DNA of 7,915 nucleotides from Pseudomonadota bacterium (GTDB lineage: Bacteria > Pseudomonadota > Gammaproteobacteria > Steroidobacterales > Steroidobacteraceae): contig JAJZLX010000684.1 of NCBI GenBank assembly GCA_021850555.1, forward strand, positions 1 through 7,915, given 5' to 3'. This document shows positions 1-7,400 of the stretch, one piece after another. The notes below the pieces were generated by a model that saw only the letters and a list, made by a program, of their open reading frames with translations, did not search any database and was not told the origin of the DNA. The translations under genes were made by a program, and so were the position numbers. Each line of letters starts with the position of its first letter. Within the stretch, counting starts at the first letter, position 1.

Positions 1-135
1 AGCGATTTTTAACGCGGCGAAGCCGCGGCCCTCCAAGGGCGAGGCGCAGGAGGCGCCGAGTAAAAAATCGCCGGGAGCGATTTTTAACGCGGCGAAGCCG
101 CGGCCCTCCAAGGGCGAGGCGCAGGAGGCGCCGAG
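1..135. repeat. 75-bp direct repeat, about 1.8 copies, with hairpin arms
   Basis: Bases 1-60 and 76-135 are identical. They are separated by a 15-base spacer (61-75), giving a period of 75. In the first unit, 2-18 can pair with 55-71 over 17 positions with only two mismatches, so unit plus spacer forms a long stem. Shorter hairpins lie inside: CGCGGC (13-18) with GCCGCG (22-27) around a GAA loop, and CCCT (29-32) with AGGG (36-39). The second copy lacks the spacer that forms the right arm. Each copy carries AGGAGG (48-53 and 123-128) and a CCTCC that could pair with it (30-34 and 105-109). The look is that of a dispersed intergenic palindromic element that was partly duplicated. The true left boundary may lie outside the window. 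Confidence 0.9.
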
Positions 136-145
136 CAGCGCTCTG

Positions 146-1876
146 TTGTCCCCTGTGCTGCGACGTCTGCTCGCCACGCTCTACCCCTATCGCGGCTGGA
201 TGGCCGGCGGGGCGGCGCTTGCCCTCCTTGCGGCGCTGGCCGCAATCGGCTTGATGGCGGTTTCGGGCTGGTTCATCGCGGCCATGGCGGTGGCCGGCGC
301 CGGTGGCATCGTCATCAACTACTATACGCCCGCCGCGGCGATTCGCGCATTCGCCATCCTGCGCAGTGGCGGGCGCTACGGTGAGCGTGTCGTCACGCAC
401 GAGGCGACGCTGCGCGGTCTCGCGGGGTTGCGCGCCTGGCTGTTTCGACGGTTGATCCCGTTGGCGCCGGCGCGCTTGTCGGCGTTGCGAAGCGCCGAGC
501 TCTTTGCGCGTCTGCGTGCCGACATCGACGCGCTGGAGCATTTCTATCTCGCCGTGCTGGTGCCGGCGGCGGTGGCGCTGCTCACCCTGGCGGCGGGGCT
601 GCTCGTTTGCCTCATCGTTCTACCCGCCGCCGCCGCGGTGCTGCTGCTTGGCGCGCTGGTCGCAGGCGTGCTGCTGCCGGCCCGGATGCAGCGGCGTGCC
701 GCGCACGATGCGGCGCTCGCGGTGCGCGAGGCCGCCGCGTTGCGTGGACTGCTGCTCGATGCGCTGCGTGGTCACGCCGAGCTGCTGGCCTGGGGAGGCG
801 TCGCCGCGCATAACGGGCGCATCGATGCCCTGGCTGCGCGGGTGGAGGCGCGCCGGAACCGCATCGAGCTGCTGCAGGCGGTGACCGGGGGCGCGGTTGG
901 ACTGTTTGCGCAGCTGACGCTGCTTTCCGTGCTGGTGCTCGCTCTGGCGGCGGCGCATCGGGGGACACTGGCGCCGCCTCTGGTGGTGATGCTGTCTCTG
1001 TTGACGCTGGCCTCGTTCGAGGTGATCGCACCGCTCTCGGAGGCGCTCGCGCAGTGGCAGGCGACGCTCGCCTCCGGCGCACGCGTGTTCGAGCTCGCCG
1101 ACACGCCGCCGGCTTTCCTCGAGCCGGACAGCTGCGCCCCCCTGCCGCCGGCTCCCGCGATCGTGTTCGAGGGCGCCCGCCTGCGCTATGCCGAGGATGC
1201 GCCCTGGGCGCTCGATGGCGTCGATCTCGCGCTGGCGCCGGGGGCGCGGGTGGCCGTGGTCGGCCCTTCGGGGGCGGGCAAGAGCTCGCTGCTGGCGGCG
1301 CTGCTGAAGCTGTACCCTCTGCAGGAAGGATGCGTGCTGTTCGGAGGCCAGTCCGTGCAGGCGCTGCAGGGGGACGTGCTGCGCCGGCATATCGCGGTCA
1401 TCGCGCAGCAGCCGGTGCTGTTCAACCTGTCGCTGCTCGAGAACCTGCTGTTGGCGGCGCCCGAGGCCGATGCCGGCAGGATCGAGCGCGCCGTCGGGCT
1501 GGCTCAGCTCGATCCGTTCGTGGCGTCTTTGACCGCGGGGTATGACACCGTGTTAGGTGAGGGGGGGGCGCTCGTCTCCGGCGGCGAGGCCCGACGGATC
1601 GCCATCGCGCGCGCACTCGTGCAGGATGCGCCGGTGCTTGTGCTCGATGAGCCGACCGAAGGCTTGGATGCGCGTACGGCGAGAGATCTGTACGCCGCAT
1701 TGGACGCGGCGGCGCGCAATCGAACTCTGCTCCTCATTACGCACCGCTTGAGCGGCCTGGCGCGCCTCGTGGACGAGGTCGTGGTGATGGATGCCGGGCG
1801 GATCATCGAGCGGGTACCGGTGGGCGATTATCTAGCCCGCGAGCCCACGGCCCGTATGGCCGGATCCGGAGGCTGA
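146..1876 (+). CDS. cydC: CydC, ABC half-transporter of the thiol reductant exporter CydDC
   Basis: CydC pairs with CydD in the inner membrane to export glutathione and cysteine to the periplasm, which is needed to assemble cytochrome bd oxidase (family knowledge). The 576 residues match the usual length of about 570. The N-terminal half is membrane-spanning: hydrophobic stretches near 18-50, 132-178 and 245-300, with the CydC-like pattern SGWFIAA, then NYYTPAAAIRAFAILRSGGR, then YGERVVTHEAT. The ATPase half has Walker A GPSGAGKS (373-380), a Q-loop near AQQP, signature VSGGE (477-481), Walker B VLVLDE (497-502), EPTEGLD, and an H-loop His533. The start is uncertain. TTG at 146 has no well-spaced Shine-Dalgarno, GTG at 155 would match the length of E. 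coli CydC better, and the frame is open to the left edge. cydD should lie just upstream, outside the window. A run of eight G (1561-1568) and a TTA codon precede the signature motif. Confidence 0.93.
   Translation: MSPVLRRLLATLYPYRGWMAGGAALALLAALAAIGLMAVSGWFIAAMAVAGAGGIVINYYTPAAAIRAFAILRSGGRYGERVVTHEATLRGLAGLRAWLFRRLIPLAPARLSALRSAELFARLRADIDALEHFYLAVLVPAAVALLTLAAGLLVCLIVLPAAAAVLLLGALVAGVLLPARMQRRAAHDAALAVREAAALRGLLLDALRGHAELLAWGGVAAHNGRIDALAARVEARRNRIELLQAVTGGAVGLFAQLTLLSVLVLALAAAHRGTLAPPLVVMLSLLTLASFEVIAPLSEALAQWQATLASGARVFELADTPPAFLEPDSCAPLPPAPAIVFEGARLRYAEDAPWALDGVDLALAPGARVAVVGPSGAGKSSLLAALLKLYPLQEGCVLFGGQSVQALQGDVLRRHIAVIAQQPVLFNLSLLENLLLAAPEADAGRIERAVGLAQLDPFVASLTAGYDTVLGEGGALVSGGEARRIAIARALVQDAPVLVLDEPTEGLDARTARDLYAALDAAARNRTLLLITHRLSGLARLVDEVVVMDAGRIIERVPVGDYLAREPTARMAGSGG
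1868..1872 (+). promoter_or_regulatory. Shine-Dalgarno site for the thioesterase gene
   Basis: GGAGG ends eight bases before the ATG at 1881 and lies inside the last codons of cydC. This is near-ideal spacing. It fixes the start of the next gene and suggests the two genes are translationally coupled. Confidence 0.8.
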
Positions 1877-1880
1877 AAGC

Positions 1881-2372
1881 ATGAGCCATTCCACCTTGCT
1901 CAATCCCGATCATGCGTTGATCCGCGACTTTCTCGCCGGTGACGGGATACCGCGGCCTTTCGACGCCAATCCCTTGGCGCGTGGGCTCGCGACGCAGTTG
2001 CTCGCGGCCGATGCGCGCCAGGGCTCGGTGAGGCTGGGCTTCACGCCCGGGCCCCAGTTCCTGCAGGGCAATGGCTGCGTGCAGGGCGGGATCGTCGCCG
2101 CGATGCTGGACTTCGCGCTCGCGCTCGCGGTGCTGACGCGTCTTGCGCCGGGTCAAAGCCATTCCACGGCGTCATTCTCGGTCAACCTGCTGCGGCCCAC
2201 ACGCGTGGGGAGCTATATCGCTCAGGGTCGCATCCAGCGCCTGGGGTCACGCCTTGCGTTCGCGGACGCCAGCCTGGCCCTCGGCGATGGCGGGGAGCTG
2301 GTGGCGACGGCAACCGGAGTCATGTCGCTGCGACAGGGGCCCAAACGGACTGAAGCGGCCAGCCGGCGGTGA
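1881..2372 (+). CDS. PaaI-type hotdog-fold thioesterase
   Basis: A 163-residue single-domain protein of the PaaI/YbgC-like hotdog superfamily, predicted to hydrolyse acyl-CoA thioesters in the cytoplasm. The core helix motif is GNGCVQGGIVAAMLDFALA: VQGG at 67-70 stands where many relatives have HGG, and the acidic residue D77 of the MLD motif, a likely catalytic residue, is kept. The strand pattern STASFSVNLLRPTRVG (95-110) and the closing VATATGVMSL (141-150) are also typical of the fold. Length fits the family (about 130-165). The ATG is chosen for its strong upstream GGAGG. The gene begins four bases after cydC stops, so it is probably in the cydDC operon, though no functional link to CydDC is known to me. 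The substrate cannot be told from sequence. Confidence 0.85.
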   Translation: MSHSTLLNPDHALIRDFLAGDGIPRPFDANPLARGLATQLLAADARQGSVRLGFTPGPQFLQGNGCVQGGIVAAMLDFALALAVLTRLAPGQSHSTASFSVNLLRPTRVGSYIAQGRIQRLGSRLAFADASLALGDGGELVATATGVMSLRQGPKRTEAASRR

Positions 2373-2553
2373 CTTGACACCGGAGCGCGGAAGGTTCGCT
2401 GGATTATGTCTGCTACCGCATTGGCGCGGGCGAGTGCAAGGAGTAAATTCACAAAAGTCGAAACTCATCCGCTCTGCCCGCCGGAGCAGGGTGCAATTAA
2501 GTCAAAAGAGGGCCGCCTGATCGCGGTCCGCACAGCGACCACGGAGAATGCCA
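2373..2553. other. Intergenic region before the exported-protein gene
   Basis: No gene is supported here. A perfect TTGACA (2374-2379) starts two bases after the thioesterase stop, but no good -10 box sits 16-18 bases downstream; the nearest AT-rich hexamer, GATTAT at 2402-2407, is 22 bases away. A modest hairpin can form between 2511-2516 and 2523-2528, just upstream of the next gene. The stretch 2440-2510 is less GC-rich than its surroundings and may contain the promoter, but I cannot place it. Confidence 0.4.
2543..2546 (+). promoter_or_regulatory. Shine-Dalgarno deciding the start at 2554
   Basis: GGAG lies seven bases before the ATG at 2554 but only one base before the ATG at 2548. The second ATG is therefore the likely start, and it gives a cleaner signal peptide beginning MKKN. 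Confidence 0.7.
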
Positions 2554-3081
2554 ATGAAGAAAAATTACGCCACGCTGCTCGTGGTCCTGTTCCTGGGGCT
2601 CGCCGGGCGCGCCTCGGCCGCTTCGCTCACGTTCGGCCACTGGCTGGTTGCCACCTCCGATGACGGCAGCTACTCCTATGCGGCCACCGAGAACCGGCAG
2701 GGCGAGGTCTTCGGGGAGTTCTGCGCCTACAAGTCGGCTTCGTGCCGATGGCTGCTCGCCGTTCGCACGCGCTGCCGGTTCGGGGACGTGTACCCGGTCC
2801 TGGCCAATTCCAGCAGTGGCGCCAATCCCGTCGCGATCTTCTGCGTCGGCGCGGTGGGCAAGCGTATCTATGGCATGGCGCTGATGAACCGCGGGAAGCT
2901 CGAGCAGAGCATTGCGCATGCGGCGCAGGTCGGCTTCGCGGTTCCGCTCGGTCACGGCGGTTTCGCGGTGGCGCACTTTCAGCTCAACGGACGGGTGCAG
3001 GCGACATCCTTCCTGCAGAAATCCTTTTTCGCAGAAATCCAGCGCCGGCGGCGGGCGCAAGCGGCCGAGCAGCCGCTTTAG
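2554..3081 (+). CDS. Small Sec-exported protein with four cysteines, function unknown
   Basis: A 175-residue protein that I cannot assign to a named function. Residues 1-22 form a classic signal peptide: MKKN, a hydrophobic core (YATLLVVLFLGLAG), then a signal peptidase I site after ASA (20-22). There is no lipobox cysteine, so a soluble periplasmic or secreted product is expected. The mature part has four cysteines, C57, C64, C74 and C97, an even number that would suit two disulfides. It contains FGHWLVATSDDGSYSYAATEN near its start, a GDVYPVLANSSSGA segment (77-90), and a basic RRRR stretch (164-167) near the C-terminus. No further transmembrane segment is seen. It stands alone between two gaps. 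The hydrophobic and beta-like pattern suggests a compact beta-rich domain, which is inference only. The in-frame ATG at 2548 would add two residues. Confidence 0.8.
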   Translation: MKKNYATLLVVLFLGLAGRASAASLTFGHWLVATSDDGSYSYAATENRQGEVFGEFCAYKSASCRWLLAVRTRCRFGDVYPVLANSSSGANPVAIFCVGAVGKRIYGMALMNRGKLEQSIAHAAQVGFAVPLGHGGFAVAHFQLNGRVQATSFLQKSFFAEIQRRRRAQAAEQPL

Positions 3082-3095
3082 CTCCGAGGGCGGAG
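3082..3095. other. Small hairpin directly after the exported-protein gene
   Basis: CTCCG (3082-3086) is complementary to CGGAG (3091-3095) around a four-base loop. It abuts the stop codon, with ATTT following. It could be a weak 3' stabilising structure; on its own it is too short for a confident terminator. Confidence 0.35.
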
Positions 3096-3101
3096 ATTTC
3101 C

Positions 3102-3122
3102 CTCCTCCCTTCGAGGGAGGAG
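3102..3122. other. Perfect 9-bp hairpin, possible transcript end
   Basis: CTCCTCCCT (3102-3110) pairs perfectly with AGGGAGGAG (3114-3122) around a TCG loop. It lies about 20 bases after the stop of the exported-protein gene, where a terminator would be expected. No T-run follows on either strand, so it may be a 3' end stabiliser, a factor-assisted terminator or a dispersed palindrome rather than a classic intrinsic terminator. Confidence 0.6.
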
Positions 3123-3142
3123 CCGCGCCCGAGTGCGACGAG

Positions 3143-3165
3143 GGCTCGTTCAGGTGCGTCGAGCC
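3143..3165. other. 6-bp inverted repeat in the gap
   Basis: GGCTCG (3143-3148) is complementary to CGAGCC (3160-3165) with an 11-base loop. It is a modest structure that could also be read as a dyad-symmetric protein-binding site. A GGCCGGCC palindrome follows at 3176-3183, and TAAAAT at 3190-3195 resembles a -10 box, but I see no matching -35. Confidence 0.3.
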
Positions 3166-3235
3166 GAACTCAGAAGGCCGGCCGACAGGTAAAATACCCC
3201 ATCTCCAGCCGTACCGAGCGCGCGTAGCGAGAGCC

Positions 3236-3265
3236 CGGCGGGCATCCCTTTAGGGATGCCCGCCG
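3236..3265. other. Perfect 14-bp hairpin upstream of the efflux operon
   Basis: CGGCGGGCATCCCT (3236-3249) is exactly complementary to AGGGATGCCCGCCG (3252-3265) around a TT centre. It is the strongest hairpin in the window. No T-run follows on either strand. It sits about 85 bases before the adaptor gene, so it could be a terminator for upstream transcription, a leader structure of the efflux mRNA, or a copy of a dispersed palindromic element. The GGCGGG of its left arm recurs at 3289-3294. Confidence 0.7.
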
Positions 3266-3339
3266 CCTCCCGGTTGCTCCATATTAAAGGCGGGCTGCAG
3301 CGAGATCGCCCGGGGGCGGTCTGGCCAGAATATCAGGAC

Positions 3340-3344
3340 AGGAG
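3340..3344 (+). promoter_or_regulatory. Shine-Dalgarno for the efflux adaptor
   Basis: AGGAG lies five bases before the ATG at 3350 and only two before the in-frame GTG at 3347. This favours the ATG as the start of the adaptor gene. Confidence 0.7.
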
Positions 3345-3349
3345 CCGTG

Positions 3350-4483
3350 ATGAAGAACGTGATGGCGCGACGACTGGTCATCGTGCTGGTCTCGATGGGG
3401 GTATTGCTGGGTGCCGTGGTGGCCTGGAACCACATCAAGGCGCACTTCATCGCCCAGTTCATGGCAAAAAACGCCTCGATGCCCCAGACGGTGTCGACGG
3501 CCGTGGTGCGATACTCCAGCTGGCAGCCCCACTTGACATCCGTGGGGAGCCTGCGCGCGGTGCACGGTGTCGAAGTCAGCCCGCAGGTGGCCGGCATGGT
3601 GGTCAGCGTCGACTTCAAGTCCGGATCCTATGCCCATGCGGGACAGGCGCTGATTCATCTCAATGATGCGCCGGACATCGCACAGTTGCGCTCGTTGCGC
3701 GCCACGGCGCACTACGACTTGCTCACCTATCAGCGCGATGTGAGCCAGTACAAGGCCCAGGCCATCGGCAAGGCGGTGCTGGATGCCGCGACGGCCAACT
3801 GGAAGAGCGCCGAGGCCCAGAAGGCGGCTGAAGAGGCGCGGATAGCGGAATTGACCATCCGGGCGCCCTTCAACGGCCGGCTCGGCATCACCACCGTCAA
3901 TCCCGGGCAGTACCTGCAGGCGGGAGCCGCCGTCGTGACGCTCGAGTCGCTCGACCCGATCTATGTCGACTTCAAGCTCCCGCAGGTGGACTTGTCCCGG
4001 GTGAGGGTCGGCCAGACCGTGCACGTCACCACGAGCGCGTTCCCGGGCAGCGTGTTCACCGGCCGCGTGACCTCCATCGATTCGGAGGTCGATCCTTCCA
4101 CCCGCAATTTCGAGGCGGAGGCCACGATCGCCAACCCGCAGCGCCGGCTCATGCCCGGGATGTTCGTGGATACCGCGGTCGAGTCGGGCGCGCCGCGACG
4201 CTACCTCACCCTGCCGCAGACGGCCATCAGCTACAACCCTTACGGCGATACGGTGTTCGTGGTGAAGCGCGGCGCGAAGTCCGCCGCCGACCCGAGGGTG
4301 CAGCAGGTGTTCGTGACGCTCGGCCCGACACGCCGCGATCAGGTCGCCGTCCTGAAGGGCCTCTCGGCGGGCGAGCAGATCGTGACCAGCGGCGCGATGA
4401 AGCTCAAGAACGGAACCCCCATCAGCATCAGCAACGGCGGAAAGCCGCACCGTAACTCCGCGGCCGCGGCGCAGGATCGGTGA
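3350..4483 (+). CDS. RND efflux periplasmic adaptor (membrane fusion protein, HlyD/AcrA family)
   Basis: This adaptor links an inner-membrane RND pump to an outer-membrane channel. The 377 residues fit the family. Residues 6-26 are a single hydrophobic segment without a lipobox cysteine, so it is probably an uncleaved inner-membrane anchor. Order of domains: first lipoyl half (about 72-106, GVEVSPQVAGMVVSVDFKSG), a short alpha-hairpin (about 107-165), second lipoyl half (about 168-200, LTIRAPFNGRLG then NPGQYLQAG), beta-barrel (about 203-280, LDPIYVDFKLPQ), and a membrane-proximal domain (about 283-360). The DPIYVDF and APFNGRLG motifs are diagnostic of RND adaptors. The ATG is chosen for its Shine-Dalgarno; GTG at 3347 is an alternative. 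The permease gene follows after four bases. Substrate is unknown; multidrug export is the likely role. No regulator gene is adjacent in the window. Confidence 0.92.
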   Translation: MKNVMARRLVIVLVSMGVLLGAVVAWNHIKAHFIAQFMAKNASMPQTVSTAVVRYSSWQPHLTSVGSLRAVHGVEVSPQVAGMVVSVDFKSGSYAHAGQALIHLNDAPDIAQLRSLRATAHYDLLTYQRDVSQYKAQAIGKAVLDAATANWKSAEAQKAAEEARIAELTIRAPFNGRLGITTVNPGQYLQAGAAVVTLESLDPIYVDFKLPQVDLSRVRVGQTVHVTTSAFPGSVFTGRVTSIDSEVDPSTRNFEAEATIANPQRRLMPGMFVDTAVESGAPRRYLTLPQTAISYNPYGDTVFVVKRGAKSAADPRVQQVFVTLGPTRRDQVAVLKGLSAGEQIVTSGAMKLKNGTPISISNGGKPHRNSAAAAQDR

Positions 4484-4487
4484 CAGC

Positions 4488-7400
4488 GTGAGATTCACCG
4501 ACATCTTCATCCGGCGGCCGGTGCTCGCGGCCGTCGTCAGCCTGCTGATCCTGGTGCTCGGCGTGCGCGCCATATTCCAGCTGCCGGTCACCCAGTACCC
4601 CAAGACCCAGAGCGCGGTGATCACGGTCACCACGTACTACTACGGCGCGGATGCGCAGACGGTGGCCGGCTTCATCACCCAGCCGCTGGAGACGGCGATC
4701 GCCCAGGCACAGGGCATCGACTACATGTCCTCCCAGTCGATGCCCGGCGAGTCGGTCATCACCGCGACGCTGCGCCTCAATTACAGCGCCAACAAGGCGC
4801 TCACCCAGATCAGCGCCCAGGTGAACGCGGTGCGCAACCAATTGCCGCCGCAGTCGCAGCTGCCGGTCATCGCACTGGCTAAGAACCAGACGACCGACAC
4901 GATGTACCTCGGCTACTTCAGCAGCGTGCTGCGGCCGAACGCGCTGACCGACTTCCTGTTGCGCGTGGTGCAGCCGCAGCTGAACGCCATCCCCGGGGTG
5001 CAGAACGCCGAGATCCTGGGCGGGCGCATCTTCGCGCTGCGGGCCTGGCTGGATCCCAACCGCATGGCGGCGTACGGCGTCACCGCGGCCGACGTCTCCC
5101 AGGCGCTGGCGGCCAACAACTACCTGTCGGCCGCGGGCCATACCAAGGGACGTATGGTCAGCATCAATCTGACCGCCTCGACGGATCCGAAGACGCTGCG
5201 GGCATTCCGCAACCTGGTGATCCGCGATCAGAACGGAGCGATCGTGCGCCTGAAGGACGTGGCCACCGTCGTGCTCGGCGCGCAGAATTACAACTTCAGC
5301 GTGCGCTTCAGCGGCCGTCCGGGCGTGTTCATCGGCATCAAGGCCGCTCCGAGCGCCAATATTCTCGACGTGGCGCAGCGGGTCAAGGCGGAGCTGCCGG
5401 TCATCGCGCACCAGCTGCCGAACGGCATCACCCAGAAAGTGGTGTTCAACGCCACCAGCTTCATTCACGCCTCCATCGTCGATGTCATCAGTACGCTGGT
5501 CGAGGCGCTGCTCATCGTCACGGCGGTCATCTTCCTGTTCCTCGGCAGTCCGCGGGCGGTGGCCGTGCCGGCCTTGGCGATGCCCTTGTCGATCGTCGGC
5601 GCCTTCATCGTCATGCTGGCGCTCGGCTACTCCATCAACCTGCTGACGCTGCTCGCGCTGGTGCTGGCGATCGGACTGGTGGTCGACGATGCCATCATCG
5701 TCGTGGAGAACATCGACCGGCACATGAAGGAGGGCAGCACACCGTTCGATGCGGCCATCCGGGGCGCGCGCGAGCTCGGCGGGCCCATCATCGCCATGAC
5801 CGCCGTGCTGGTGGCGGCCTACGTGCCGATCGCCTTCCAGGGTGGACTCACCGGCACGCTGTTCACCCAGTTCGCCTTCACCCTGGTCGGGGCGGTCACC
5901 GCCTCGGGCATCATCGCGCTCACGCTCTCGCCGATGATGTGCTCGCGCATCTTTCGCGCCGAGCAGGAGGACAACCGCTTCACGCACCTGCTCGATCGCG
6001 GCTTCGCCAGGCTGCGCGGCGGCTATCACCGCGTGCTGCAGAACTGGTTGTCGACCTGGCCGGTGTTGATCGTGCTCGGGGTGGTGCTGCTCGCCGGCGT
6101 GTTCTACCTGTTCATGACCTCCAAGCACCAGCTCGCGCCGCAGGAGGATCAGGGCGTGGTGCTCTATCAGGTGATCGGCCCTCCGGATGCGACCCTCAAC
6201 CAGATGAAGAGCTACAGCCGCCAGATCTACCGGGATGCGCGCGCGCTGCCGGAAACCACCCAGGTGTTCCAGATGACCGGCACCCCGTCGGTGAACCAGG
6301 GATTCGGCGGCGTGCTGCTCAAGCCCTGGAACGAGCGCACCCGCACCGCCACGCAGCTGCAGCAGATCCTGCAGCGCCGCTGGAATCACATCGCCGGGGC
6401 GCGCGTGGTGGCCTTCCAGTTCCCCTCGCTGCCCGGGTCGCAGGGCCTGCCGGTGCAGTTCGAGATCACCACCGCCGAGCCGATCGCCAATTTGAACGCC
6501 GTCGCGAGGCAGGTGCTCGCGCGCGCGCGGGCGAGCGGACTGTTTTTCTTCGTGGACGATGAGCTGAAGATCGATCAGCCGCAGGATGAGCTGGTGGTCA
6601 ATCCCAACAAGGTGGCCGACCTCGGCCTCACCCAGCAGGACGTCGCCTCGACGCTGGGAGCGGCGCTCGGCGGCGGCTATGTCAATTACTTCGAGCTCGG
6701 TGGCCGCTCGTACCAGGTGATGCCGCAGGTGCGGCAGAGATTTCGGCTGAATCCCAGCCAGATCCTGGACTATCACCTGCGCACGGCCTCCGGGCACATC
6801 GTGGAGCTCGGCACGGTGGCGCACCTGAAGCCGCAGGTCGTGCCCGAGGCGATCACGCATTTCCAGCGCCTGAATGCCGCCCTGATCGCGGGCGTTCCGG
6901 CCGTCTCGCAGGGGCAGGCGCTCGCCTTCCTGCGCAACGCGCTGCACAAGATCGCTCCCACCGGCTACAAGGCCGACTATGCCGGCGAGTCCCGGCAGTT
7001 CATGAAGGGCTCCAACAGCTTCGTGGCGACCTTCGGCTTTGCGCTGATCATCGTGTTCCTGGTGCTCGCGGCGCTGTTCGAGAGCTTCCGCGACCCGGTG
7101 GTCATCCTGGTGTCGGTGCCGGCGGCGCTGTTCGGCGCGCTGCTGTTCATCAATCTCGGCTTCACGACGATCAACATCTACACCCAGGTGGGCCTCGTGA
7201 CGCTGCTCGGGCTGATCAGCAAGCACGGCATCCTCATGGTGCAGTTCGCCAACGATGAGCAGCGCTCCGGCAAGACCAAGCTCGAAGCCATCGAGGCGGC
7301 CGCCGAGGTGCGGCTGCGCCCGATCCTCATGACCACGGCGGCGATGGTCGTGGGCGTGCTGCCGCTGGTGCTGGCCACGGGCGCGGGCGCGGCCGGAAGG

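Noticed and set aside
1..135. A CRISPR array or tRNA/rRNA-related repeat
   Set aside because: There are only two copies, the repeat is 60 bases with a 15-base spacer that is itself part of the hairpin, and there is no cas gene or RNA fold of those types.
620..1390. A 256-codon minus-strand frame opposite cydC
   Set aside because: Rich in Q, R and H with no motif; the + strand frame carries all ABC transporter motifs.
2374..2407. A sigma-70 promoter built on the perfect TTGACA at 2374-2379
   Set aside because: The best -10-like hexamer (GATTAT) is 22 bases downstream, beyond normal spacing; noted in the gap entry but not called as a promoter.
2406..2663. An 85-codon + strand frame starting in the gap before the exported-protein gene
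   Set aside because: No Shine-Dalgarno, overlaps the signal peptide gene in another frame, and the translation has no recognisable features.
3284..4633. A 449-codon minus-strand frame opposite the adaptor gene
   Set aside because: Same low-complexity H/R/G/D composition, no domain, and fully explained as a shadow of the adaptor gene.
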